Part shown: piece by piece, positions 34,512-44,900 of the stretch
Position numbering within the stretch: the stretch's first letter is position 1
Layout: each line of letters begins with the position of its first letter
Assembly: GCA_000226015.1 (NCBI GenBank)
Contig: JH152694.1
Span: forward strand, 202,644 to 266,643
Source: Mnemiopsis leidyi
Lineage: Eukaryota; Ctenophora; Tentaculata; Lobata; Bolinopsidae
DNA: 64,000 nucleotides
Direction: 5' to 3'
Translations under genes and position numbers: made by a program
Notes under the pieces: model-generated
Seen by the model: only the letters and a program-made list of their open reading frames with translations
What the model was told of the DNA's origin: nothing
Database searches by the model: none

Positions 34512-36589
34512 ATGATGGAGTCCAGTAGATCTCAGAAGGAGAAAATGGAGAAAGCAAAAGAAGTGATTTCCAACATCTTAGAGGAAGAGAAGGAGTACAA
34601 GGTGCGGGAACTGGAGGTGATTAACGAAAAACTTCAACAGACTGAGGAACAACTCGACAAGTTGAGGTAAGTTGAATTATTGGTAAGTAATGTCATGTCT
34701 TTTAGATTGCCAGTCGAACTCTGTACAATATGGTTATTGTCAACGATTCTATCTTGTTTAGCCACTCAAGTTGTTTATTGAAGCAATAAAGCTCGATAAT
34801 AGTTATAGCAATCTGAAATAGAAAAAGCATTATTATATGAAATAAAATAAACTTCTACAAAGATAATGTGCTTACCAATTTAAATAAACAAATTATACAA
34901 TTTCAAGTGAACAAGCAAAACGATTGACCCAAAGACTTACCACTGGGTAGACCAAAATACTAGACTTGTCTTTGCTAAGAATAGATAAAAGATTACATCT
35001 CTAACATGATCACAAATTCCATTTAAACAAAATGGTTATAACACAAGTTAATCAAACTAACAACAATAATTGCTTTTAACTACTTGAGAAGTCTTCACAA
35101 TATCCAGGTCATATTTACTGGGTTGCTTATACACTGATCAGCCGGAGGAAACTAAAGTTACTATTCCAAAACGATATCCAATCTTTGAGGTAGTTTTTAG
35201 CTTTATAATCTGTCTAACACATTCATCTAATTATGATAGTATGCTGAAATGGTAGGCCAATCTTTCTTCCAATCTTTCATCAGGTCCAAGTTGACCCTGT
35301 TCTTTCAAAGTACGATTTCAGGACGAGGTTGGTGTAAAAAACAGGAGAGTAATTATCGGTAATGTCAGTAAATACATTCCTGCTGATCAGAGAGATAAGA
35401 TGAGCGATCAGTAAGTTGGGAACTTATTTCCTTATGTTATGTTAATTGTGTCGCCTTATTGTACTCTTAGAATTTTTCAAGCTAAGAACAGAACAACTGT
35501 GTTTAAACATTGGTTGTCCTTTTCCAGGTTCACGTACAAGTGGTTGCTGTACGTAAGGACTCCTCCCGGACAACCCCCCATTGAAACCTTTGTGTCAAGA
35601 GTTGTTTTTAAACTTGACCCTTCTTACATTCCTAACGATATTGTGGAGTTGACTGAGGTTTGTTCAGCTCAATTAATTTGTTGTTGCTATAGTGCAGCCA
35701 ATAGCTCAGATAAAATCATTCGATGATTTAAATTAAAGCCTTTAAATGCATTGAAGGAAGTCTGACCTAATTGACTTAACCTTAAAACTGACTCTAGGCT
35801 CCGTTTGAAGTAAGAAGGCGTGGTTGGGGAGAGTTTCCAGTCCAAGTAAAGCTGATATTCGCTAACGACGAGAAAGAAGTGGACATTACGCACCAACTCA
35901 ACCTAGACACTACATTCTCGGGGGTGCAGACTCCAGGAGCCGAGACTGTAAGTAGTTTATTCTTTTAGCTTTTTCATTGTAGTCGACATTATATCAGACT
36001 CCAAACTTTAAGTAGATTATTCTTCTTTATAGCACATTCATTGTAGTCGACATTATATCAGACTCCAAACTTTAAGTAGATTATTCTTCTTCATAGCACT
36101 TTCATTGTAGTCGACATTATATCAGACTCCAAACTTTAAGTAGATTATTCTTCTTTATAGCACTTTCATTGCTTAATTATGATTAGTCGCTTCAATGACT
36201 AAATTGAGTATGCTCCTTCCTTAAACCCAAATACTTACTTGGTAGATAGTTTCGTTTGTTTGTTCCTTTCGTGGGTAAGCACCCCACCCCCTCTAAAGAG
36301 CACCTTCCTCACAGAGACTGACAGACCGATTATGCAATTCTCTGAAATTCTCCCCATTTAAAAAGTTATTCAATGGCGTCAAATACCCGGACTCGGACGT
36401 TACATCATTTCGTTTTAACTAATTTATAAAGTGTCCATTTAAATCATGACATCAACAAGCTCTAACCAATTCTCTGTCCGACAGATAGTTGATATCGAGT
36501 TCGGAAGATACACGGATGAGAAGTCCCGGAACAGAATCAAGGCCATCAAGAGAAGTCATGGTCGAACACAACCGCAACTAATTACGTGA
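34512..36589 (+). CDS. short YEATS2-like YEATS-domain protein
   Basis: Six exons: 34512-34666, 35108-35189, 35322-35410, 35528-35657, 35798-35947 and 36485-36589. The phases agree and give 236 residues. Residues about 8-51 form a charged helix (KAKEVISNILEEEKEYKVRE) matching the N-terminal helix of human YEATS2, including ELEVINEKL and DKLR. The YEATS domain begins near residue 88 with VIIGNVSKYIP and includes KWLLYVRTPPGQPP, LDPSYIPNDIVEL, VRRRGWGEFPVQVKLIF (W162 in the acyl-lysine pocket region) and TTFSGVQTPGAETIVDIEF. These match YEATS2 better than GAS41 or AF9. YEATS2 reads acylated H3K27 in the ATAC acetyltransferase complex. Human YEATS2 is about 1,400 residues with a C-terminal histone fold. 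Here a stop follows shortly after the domain in exon 6. Two in-frame ATGs start the frame (34512, 34515). A 64-bp array spans the exon 5 donor. Confidence 0.85.
35927..36170 (+). repeat. 64-bp array duplicating an exon end and donor
   Basis: cagactcca starts at 35927 inside YEATS2-like exon 5 and again at 35995, 36059 and 36123 in the intron (spacing 68, 64, 64). The first unit contains the real exon end and donor (gact|gtaagtag). In the three intronic copies the matching site reads cttt|aagtag, so the GT is lost. All units share tcattgtagtcgacattata. The array therefore appears to be founded on the exon-intron boundary, with the copied donors inactivated or absent from the start. Confidence 0.85.
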
Positions 36590-37078
36590 CAAATACATAC
36601 ATTTTGTAGATTTGAGAGTTTTCCGTTAATTTATTTCATTTTTACATAACAACTTTTAGCTTTGAGTTAGGCAGGGGTTTTGTATCATTTTTATCTAAGG
36701 CAAGTTGTCTAGAATCAACATCTGTATTTATATAATATTAGCAACTTTGCATGACAGTCGTTTATAGGATATGTGTTAAAGTAAGTTACAGGTAATTCTC
36801 CACCAACCTGTATCTGGTGTTTATTTAGTTTAGACATGGGTATAATGATTTATATTACGAAAGTTTTAATTTCTTTAAAATATTGGAATGCAGTATTTTA
36901 TCTTGACAGAAATTTCGGTATGAAAGGTTGTGGACATAATAGTTCGTTGGATATAAGATACTAATATGTTATAAGTAGATTCAGTCGAAACCTATGTTAA
37001 ATTGTTCATCTGCAAGAAATTCAATCAATTCAAGTTGCTAAATATAGCACACTGAAATTCGCACTCCTCTGCCAAGCT

Positions 37079-37734
37079 ATGGAGACAGATCTAAGTAAGC
37101 TGATAAAGTACAGCGAGAAGTACTGTGACAGTCAGTACGAATACCGACATGTATCTCTACCCGAGGCTATAAGTAGAAAGGTAAATATAACATTTCTTCA
37201 TCTCCTTCTACATTTAAATTTACTGCACGTCTCATTTATCAAAATGTCGGTTTAGTCTGTCTTTATAAATGTCGTTGTCAGATTTCCTAAATCTATAATT
37301 CTTATCGTACGTCTTACTGTTATGATAGCACTGCCTCAGAGTCTGAATAAAGTAGTAAATAAAACATACCCCAGGTGCCCTCCACCCACCTACTTACAGA
37401 GTCTGAATAAAGTACTAAATAAAACATACCCCAGGTGCCCTCCACCCACCTACTTACAGAGTCTGAATAAAGTAGTAAATAAAACATACCCCAGGTGCCC
37501 TCTACCCACCTACTTACAGAATCTGAATAAAGTAGTAAATAAAACATACCACAGGTGCCCTCCACCCACCTACTTACAGAGTCTGAGTGGAGGAACCTTG
37601 GAGTACAGCAGAGTCCGGGTTGGGTCCACTACATGATACACCCCCCTGAGAAACACATCCTCCTCTTCAGACGTCCTATCTCTAGCCCTCCACCCCGACC
37701 ACCTCCAGTACAGGAACAAGCTGCTGGAGCTTGA
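37079..37734 (+). CDS. CKS1: CKS1 cyclin-dependent kinase regulatory subunit
   Basis: Two exons, 37079-37180 and 37555-37734, phase 0, giving 93 residues. The protein aligns end to end with human CKS1B (79 residues): [20 protein letters not shown], then [34 protein letters not shown] and ILLFRRP. The phosphate-pocket residues known from human CKS1 (K11, R20, S51, W54, R71) are all present as K14, R23, S54, W57 and R74. The hinge that is HEPEPH in human is HPPEKH here: the first proline and the glutamate remain but the second proline is lysine. There is a proline-rich C-terminal extension. CKS proteins bind CDKs and dock phosphorylated substrates in the cell cycle. The exon 2 acceptor lies at the end of a 60-bp tandem array that copies it four times in all. 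Confidence 0.93.
37341..37640 (+). repeat. 60-bp array duplicating the CKS1 exon 2 acceptor
   Basis: Four units of exactly 60 bp start at 37341, 37401, 37461 and 37521. Each runs (g/a)tctgaataaagta(g/c)taa, aataaaacatacc(c/a)cag, then gtgccctccacccacctact + tacaga. In the last unit cag|gtgccc at 37554/37555 is the true CKS1 acceptor and exon start. The upstream acceptors end at 37374, 37434 and 37494. The 60-bp period keeps frame, but use of an upstream acceptor reads [11 protein letters not shown] and then TAA. The coding continuation tctgagtgg at 37582 corresponds to tctgaataa in each unit. Confidence 0.96.
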
Positions 37735-38806
37735 GGGAGGGAGGGTTAAAGTTGTGTGATACCTTGACTAATGTTCTCCACATCTCCCACCTTCAGTTTC
37801 GTCATCAGTTATTTGCTTTGTACAGAGTTTGGCACGCCGGTTATAAGGATTTTTATTAGAAATTTGTGGACATTATAAGAGTCACCGCTATTGGATTGTA
37901 AAATTACTTTTTGTAACTCAGGCTGAAATTGCTTAATTTGACGGGGTTGATGTAGATAGTTTTTTTTCTTGAGAAAGATTATATGACAGCGTTGCTATTT
38001 TTAGCTATCTGTTATTTAGAACTTTATTATATATTATATATGATATGTCAAACATGTGTCGTTCAATGCTGGCAGTTTGTGGCACTCAAAACCGTACTTT
38101 CTTTCAGAAAATGAAAGACTCAGTCTGACGCAATTTATTATGATGCATAACTTACATAGTTTTAGAAAAATGTATGTTATCGTAAAACCATTTGCAGTTC
38201 AACATAGGTAAGTTAATTGTACTTCCCACCTTCCTAAAGCTTTTTATCGGTAAGGATTGAAATTCGATCTACTCCAGGTTTTTATTAAATTTTTGATGCA
38301 CTGAAAGACTGAACTTTGAACTAGTTTGTTATCACTCGTTACAAAGAGTCAACGATTTTTTTCGTGTTTGTTCGTACATGGCATACGGATTACGTGTTTA
38401 TTTCAACCTTCCGTAGTGTTTTTTATGTCATAATCTTATTTTGAGTAGTTTCAGTCGTGAATGAGTGTTAAATAACATTCAGAACTGTCTGTTAAATCAT
38501 TGCTGTGGCATCTTGCCTGGCAGCAACATGTGTTACGATGTGTTATTTGTTCTTACTAATTTCATGTTTTAATCTAACGGCGTGTACTTAAAATATACTC
38601 AGTTCAATTAACATTTACCCAAGAATCTTGCTAAACTATATATTGTAAAGTATGTAAACAGGTTATCCGATAACCGACTTTTGACTTTCGTAAGTTTCGT
38701 TACACCCTCTAATCAGGTTTCAGCTGAACACAGTCTTTACTTGTGCAGCTCTGTTTTTTGTGTGTTTTTAATTTCTTCTGTTCAAGACAGCACACTCACC
38801 GTAAAC
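37735..38806. other. CKS1 3' flank and GPCR upstream region
   Basis: 1.07 kb of AT-rich sequence with no exon recognised. The frame of the next gene stays open upstream to 38681 but without an ATG before 38807. Confidence 0.4.
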
Positions 38807-39841
38807 ATGACGATATTTGGAGACACTACAATCTCAATAGACAACATCACCTACACCCACACCAAGACGACCTGGGACACCGCCACCAACTTCACATTCG
38901 GATCTCTCCTCCTCCTGCTCATCCCGCTAGGCATGGTATTCAACACCCTCCTCTACATCAAGAACCACATCCACTCAGGGACCTCCTCCTCTGTTATCTA
39001 CAGATGTTTGGCCGTGTCTGACTTTCTGGTGTGCACCTTTAGAGGTGTGCAACAAATTGTAGCTCTCTTCTCTCCGAGACAACAACGTTTCTATGACAAC
39101 ACCACTCCTTCCGTCCTCACCAAGGTTATAGCTCTTATCACCATGTTATCTGGCATCTGTATGATGGTAGTTATCACTCTCCTCAGCGTGATCAGACTGC
39201 TCAGTCTGGTATTTCCCTTCTGGGTTAGAGCTAATGCTACCAGAATTAAATACTTTGTTATATCATACATCTTGGTTTGTGTGGGTGTTTCTACTGGAAT
39301 TGCTGTTGAGTACCTCTTCAGGGAACGTGTTTACTTTGCTTCTGTCACTCAATGGGTCGTCCCTTTTCAAGGAGAAAAAGCTCAGTATGTGATAGATGTC
39401 ATTATCCCGATAGTGTGTATGTCCCTGACCTCCTTCTCCTCTGTCCTAACAATAGCATACTTGGTAAAGACGGGAACTTCAGTCAGGAGACGGAGCAGCA
39501 TTACTGTACTCCTCATGTCAGCTGGACTGATTCTCTGGAACTTGATGCTGTTTGTCGCGCTCAGTCCCAAGTGTCTGCCTATTGGCCACGACTCCATGCC
39601 CACCTTTGTCGAGAAGAAATATGAGGTTTACTACGTGTACTATCTCATCACCTGTTTCTTCCCTATTGTGCTGGCAGTGTACAACTCCTTTGTGGTTGTA
39701 GTGAGGAGCTCCGAGATAAGAGAGTTTGTTGTGGTCACGTGGCGCTGGTTTGCTTCTCGTTTCCATGGTAGCGGGACTGTACAGACTGAAGGTGGTGAAA
39801 CTGATACCACCAGGCTTGTTCAACCTAGTTCTAGTTCGTGA
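38807..39841 (+). CDS. intronless class A-like GPCR
   Basis: A single exon encodes 344 residues from the ATG at 38807. The frame is open upstream to 38681 without another ATG, so this start is preferred. The N-terminus has NxT glycosylation sites (NMT, NIT, NFT). TM1 is LLLLLIPLGMVFNTLLYI and TM2 CLAVSDFLVC with the conserved aspartate. TM3 (SGICMMVVITLLSVIRLLSL) ends in VIR-LLS instead of DRY. TM4 is YFVISYILVCVGVSTGIAV and TM5 VIDVIIPIVCMSLTSFSSVL. A basic loop (SVRRRSS) precedes TM6 (VLLMSAGLILWNLMLFVAL). TM7 is YLITCFFPIVLAVYNSFVVV, a variant of NPxxY, and helix 8 RSSEIREFVV resembles the usual 'RSxEIR'. Ligand unknown. Single-exon receptors of this kind are common in large lineage-specific GPCR expansions of invertebrates. 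Confidence 0.85.
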   Translation: MTIFGDTTISIDNITYTHTKTTWDTATNFTFGSLLLLLIPLGMVFNTLLYIKNHIHSGTSSSVIYRCLAVSDFLVCTFRGVQQIVALFSPRQQRFYDNTTPSVLTKVIALITMLSGICMMVVITLLSVIRLLSLVFPFWVRANATRIKYFVISYILVCVGVSTGIAVEYLFRERVYFASVTQWVVPFQGEKAQYVIDVIIPIVCMSLTSFSSVLTIAYLVKTGTSVRRRSSITVLLMSAGLILWNLMLFVALSPKCLPIGHDSMPTFVEKKYEVYYVYYLITCFFPIVLAVYNSFVVVVRSSEIREFVVVTWRWFASRFHGSGTVQTEGGETDTTRLVQPSSSS

Positions 39842-40291
39842 AGGTATTTCCGCCAAGACTTTGTGGGAGTCGAGCTCGACAACGTTTTTCATGAATGTGT
39901 AGCTGATATAAATATTTGTGTAAAAATCAAAATTTATTTTAAGATCTTCCAGATGCCTTTTCATAGTTCTTGCGCAATGCGCAGTGATTCTAAACAAATT
40001 CTTAATTTCAAATGTTATATTTCAATGATTAATTTGTGTAGAGGTACAACAGAAATGATTTTTTATAAAATTGTTATGATGAATGTGATTTATTTTATTT
40101 GACATTTTATGAAAAATTAACTACAGTAGCGTACGCTTTGTAATATTTTTCTTGCGCCCATACTCCATATCGTGAGCCAACATACAGTTTGTAATTAGAG
40201 CTGTAAATAACAGACATGACACGAACTGAGCTTCCCTAAAATTAAACTTCAAATACAAAGTGTGCTATGAAACACATACTCAGTAGTCAGT

Positions 40292-41164
40292 ATGTCGTCA
40301 GAAAACTCGGAAGAACGAGAGACCATGGTCATCACTCTTGGATCTCGCATGATCAAAGCTGGATACTCTGGGGAGAAGACATGTCGGTATGTCTCTGAAG
40401 AGGTCCACATCAGTAACATGAACAACACTACTCTCGTTCAACCTCATGAGGGTTCTGTACCCTTATTAGATATCCCTGGAGAGAAAATCAACAATAAAAC
40501 CGCCCTTGGAACTGCTTTAAAAAGATGTTGGATTGAGCAGTATTCTCCTAAACTAGATCCTAAAGAGACTTGTTTAGGTTTAGTTATCCCAACCCGTTCA
40601 CACGTGCTAATTAAAGAAATAGCGCAGCAAGTGTTTACTAATCTGCACGTGCAAGCTCTCTGTGTAATGACACCAGGTGAGGGTGTTGCTGTGATAGAGG
40701 GAGAGGAGAACAGTGTGGTGGTTGATATCGGGTACGAAGAAACTAGGATCGAGACGTTTGTAAAATGGAGTATGGTGGAGAGAGTGGTGGTGGGTGTTGG
40801 AGGATGTCACCTGGAGAAGGTGTCTGGTGATGTAGATGCTCGAGAGTTGCTCCTCAGTGCTGATAGTAGTGGGGTCAGTATACCTGGTGTTGTAGGAAGA
40901 GTACTGGGGAGGTATGAAGAGGTTTGTAGGGTGGTATTTGTTGGGAGCACCTCCTACAAACTTGATAAGGAGTTTGTTGGGGAGAAGTGTGGAGTTTCTC
41001 ACGGTAGTAGGAATGTCAAGTATTCTTTACCTCCAGAGAGAAACAAGAGTAGCTGGCTTGGAGCATCTATTGCAGCTGGCATACCATACAGTCAGCACCG
41101 GTTTTATACTGCTACACAGTGGAGAGAGATGGAGGATAGTATACAACCGATAATCATAAGGTAG
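40292..41164 (+). CDS. reduced, divergent actin-related protein
   Basis: A single exon encodes 290 residues; actin has 375 and ARP10 about 417. N-terminal VITLGSRMIKAGYSGEKTCR matches actin '[20 protein letters not shown]' (phosphate-1 loop) with the key aspartate replaced. Next come ALKRCWIEQYSPKLDPKET and LGLVIPTRSHVLIKEIAQQV, equivalent to the '.LL.E.P.......M..I.FE' region. VVVDIGYEETRIETFV is the phosphate-2 loop. The end has VVFVGSTSYKLDKEFVGE and SSWLGASIAAGIPYSQHRFY, like actin 'LSGGTTMYPG' and 'SVWIGGSILAS'. Only about 50 residues separate the last two blocks, against about 110 in actin, so much of subdomain 4 is missing. The W-L-G-A form resembles ARP10 of dynactin, but the assignment is uncertain. 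It may be a retrocopy, since it has no intron, yet the frame is intact. Confidence 0.7.
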   Translation: MSSENSEERETMVITLGSRMIKAGYSGEKTCRYVSEEVHISNMNNTTLVQPHEGSVPLLDIPGEKINNKTALGTALKRCWIEQYSPKLDPKETCLGLVIPTRSHVLIKEIAQQVFTNLHVQALCVMTPGEGVAVIEGEENSVVVDIGYEETRIETFVKWSMVERVVVGVGGCHLEKVSGDVDARELLLSADSSGVSIPGVVGRVLGRYEEVCRVVFVGSTSYKLDKEFVGEKCGVSHGSRNVKYSLPPERNKSSWLGASIAAGIPYSQHRFYTATQWREMEDSIQPIIIR

Positions 41165-41985
41165 TATTTAGATCATGTAGGTAACTTAGGGCTGTCTTGA
41201 GAATCAGAGGCATTGTATAAATTGCTTTGTTGAGAAGTGAATGGTAATGCTTTACCTTCATCGCTTTGGCAGAGACTAATCGAACATTGATAAGTAAGTC
41301 TTAGCAATGTGTATTGAATTGTATTTAACATTTTGTCTGAAGCTGCATTCGCTTTATAAAACTACAAAACATCTGTATAGACTCTCTAATTAGTCCTCTA
41401 ATTTTCACCACAAAGAGTTCTTTGGTTAACGTAAATTTTACGTCTCGAGTTCATATACTGTATGTCATTTATGTAAATTTTTATGGGGAGGTTTTGAGGT
41501 GTCTAGGTATAGCATTGCTTTGTAGAAATATGACAAGTCTGTGATCTGTCTAGTGTCTGGTAGATTGTAGAAACACCTTTTGTTTGATTATTTTAGTTTA
41601 AATGCCCTCCAAAAAGTTGACTCAATTTCTTTTAATTGAATTGAATTTTATCAAGTTAAGTATAACTCATTCTCTGAGCTATTAGCAAAGGATGACAAAA
41701 TAATAATGGGGCTTTGTGTTCATTAATATTAAATCTTTAGCTTTGATAGTCCACTCAATAATGTGGTCATTATCAGACGACTCGTAGTTATCCAGAGAGT
41801 TTTCTTCACTTTCTCTTCAAGTCCCAATTTAATCAAATCATTAGCCAGCTCCAGAAGCTGGTGCATATCATAATCTTAACATGTAACTGTAATATGAACA
41901 ATACATATGTGCACAATAGCGGGCACGTACTCTTCACTAAGCAACTCATTGACCACCTGTTCCCCACTAAGGGACACCCTAGCTG
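41165..41985. other. intergenic region before PIGM
   Basis: AT-rich 3' flank of the actin-related gene and upstream DNA of PIGM; no exon or repeat recognised. Confidence 0.4.
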
Positions 41986-44900
41986 ATGGCAGTAACACTA
42001 CCTCAACTTCTCTCTGCTTCTCTCCTCCTCCGTATCTGTCTGGTCCTGTACGGCGAGGTTCACGACCAACACTCCCTCCTCAAGTACACTGATGTAGACT
42101 ACAAGGTGTTCAGCGATGCAGCGCGCCACGTGCGCGCAGGCGGCTCCCCTTATCAGCGCCTTACTTACAGGTTTGTTCCTTCAGCCTTTGTAATTTTGCA
42201 GGGTGCCGGTATTTATGCTATCACTTGGAGAGCATGTTTGAGCTTTAGTGGCTCATCGCGCGGACCATTACTAAGGACCATTACAAGGCCTGGTCTAATG
42301 ACATTGTTGTGTCAGATAGCAGCCATAAATACTTTTTATCGTTAATGTTCTCGCCGAAACAGCACGTTATGTATTTCTCTAGGAGGTGTTAGGATTTGTT
42401 CATTCCATTCTTTTGGGGCATCAGACTTGGGAACTGTAATTCCTAACGTTCATTTGTGACAAATCCGGTTGTCAGGTCACCACCTCTCGGCTCTCTTAAT
42501 CCTCTCGTTGTACTAAACATTTGGGTCTGGTAGGAAGTGCCTTAGAAGTCAAGCATAGCCAGCCGGTTATGGAAGTGTTAATGTGCCAAAATCGTCGCAA
42601 GATAAAAATGTAATTTAAGTGAATTTGACATAACGGTGGCGTAAGAATGCCAAATATTTATCTCCTCTAGATATCACAAAACTGTTTTTAGATAAGCGGC
42701 CTGTTATTATAGTTCCAGCTGTAAAGCCAGTCCTAAGAAACTTGAATTATATACGTCCGTCGTCCACGTTGCCGATGCATTTTTCTGCTGCAACATCTGA
42801 AAAAAGGGTACTTTTGTTTTATTTACTATCCCGAGGATAAAATTCATACTGTCACACTGGTGGGACGTCTTACTGAAATTACAATTACATGACTACATTA
42901 TCAGTTTAAGTATGTGACTACATGGGGACAAAAGTGTTGTTTCGAATTTGGCGGAAGTAATCTCAAAAAGTAGCAGACAAATTACAGACAACCCCAAATT
43001 AGCATAGGAAGTAGGAACCCCCTGTTCAAAATTTAATTTTCTCCAGTTTCTGAATATACTATTAGTATAGTGCATATATGTATATATAATATTGCTCTCC
43101 CCTTCTTGTGGCTTTGCACGGTGCACCAACTCAAAACCCTTATTAGAAAGTCGAACTCCCCGAAATTTAAAATTGATTTGTATTTGACGTGACATTACGT
43201 GACATAATTCGACGATAATTGAAAAATCAATATTTCAATATTTGAAGATAATTGAGAAATTGATATTTTAATATTTGATGGTGTTCTAGTAACGATTACG
43301 TCATGTGTTGTCAGTTTAGTTTAGCAGGGCGTGAGATCTTGAACGGAACTTGATCTCCAATCAATGATCTGTAAACGATTCAATGATCACGCATTACTTC
43401 ATGTTGAGAAAATTTGAATATTATTCCGGCCCCGGAATTTATTGCGTGCTCCAATTTGTACGGAATTCTTGAATTCCGTGCCTGAAGTGCCGCCTTATTT
43501 TATCAGTTAAAGCTGTCTTCCCGTAAACATTGATAACGTTTAAACTCAGTGCTGATAGAGACTAAATAATATTGGGTTTCATGGCCAATTTGCAATTAAA
43601 AGGAAAACCCACTCATTCTCCCCTTAACCTTTAGTTCGTCACGTTATGACCTAATTTACTTTTTAATGATTTGTATAAGTTTACATTAAAAATATCTTTC
43701 TCTTTAAGTCATCGGAGACAATTGGTACTAATACGTACAAAGATTTAATTAGAAAGCCGTAAATTTTATATCCCATGCTCTAAATGCACCAATCTCCTGT
43801 AACCACAGCAATTTTGGTCAAATCACCGTATTTTCCCGCCACCTAGTAACACCTAGAGAGCCCCGACAAATATACCTCTCAGTTAGGTTGTCGACATAAC
43901 CCCCGGTTTCCCTGCTGCCTCTAACTACACTTCCAAGTATTTCACGACGTGAATATTTTCAGGTCCTCTTGAATTCCTAATGGCCTTATCTCTCTCTCTC
44001 TCTCTCTAGTCACGTCTGCCTTGTCCTGTTTCTCACTTTGAATTTTCAAAATTAGCGCCAGAGTAAAAATCCGTGATATTCCGCCCCAGTTTCACCGAAC
44101 TGTTTATTTACAGTCTAGTTTATCAATACCAATTCGTTGTGAAGCGATTCAGAATTTGTTAAACCCATTAGCCCATTGTTCCGAGTCCGTGTTTACAAAA
44201 CGAAGCCGTAAAACAAGAGACCAGGTAAATGTCCGTCTAACTTACTAAGGAGCGAGTAAGTATAACCCCGTCTAACCTAACCACTCACCAGATACACCCC
44301 TCTACTGGCGCTCCTGCTCCAACCTAACTCTCTCCTCCCCTGTTTCGGTAAACTCCTCTTCTCCGCCGCTGATCTCTGTATCGGATATCTCCTCTACAAG
44401 ATACTATCCAGTAGTGGGAACTCCCACCGTACCGCCCTCACTGGAGCGGCTCTCTGGCTCCTCAACCCCTTCTCTGCCGGGGTGTCCACGCGGGGCAACG
44501 CGGAGTCCCTGCTGGGTTGTGTGGTGCTGTGTGCGCTCTACGCTGTGAAGCAGAACCGGCCCGTGGCAGCCGGTGTGGCCTTGTCCTTAGCCGCACATCT
44601 CAAGATTTATCCGATAATTTACTCTCTTCCTTTGTATCTATACATAGCTTACTGCAGCCCGGGCCATCATTCCTTTTTTAACTCCAGAACGGTGCAGTTT
44701 GTTATCTCTTTTCTTGCCGTGCAAGCTCTTTTATTGTCCGTATTCTACTACATCTACGGCTACGACTTTGTGTTTGAGACGTACCTTTATCACATAGTGC
44801 GAACAGACACGCGCCACAACTTCTCTCCCTACTTTTACCTTCTCTATTTGACCAAATACGCTCCGACCGCATCTCTCACTGCCCTACTCAGATATATCTG

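Noticed and set aside
37320-37636. Open frames across the CKS1 array reading [13 protein letters not shown] repeats or their antisense
   Set aside because: The correct frame of exon 2 is different and matches CKS1; the 60-bp period keeps the shadow frames open.
38681-38806. N-terminal extension of the intronless GPCR
   Set aside because: The frame is open but begins with TTG, not ATG; the extension is not needed for a complete 7TM protein.
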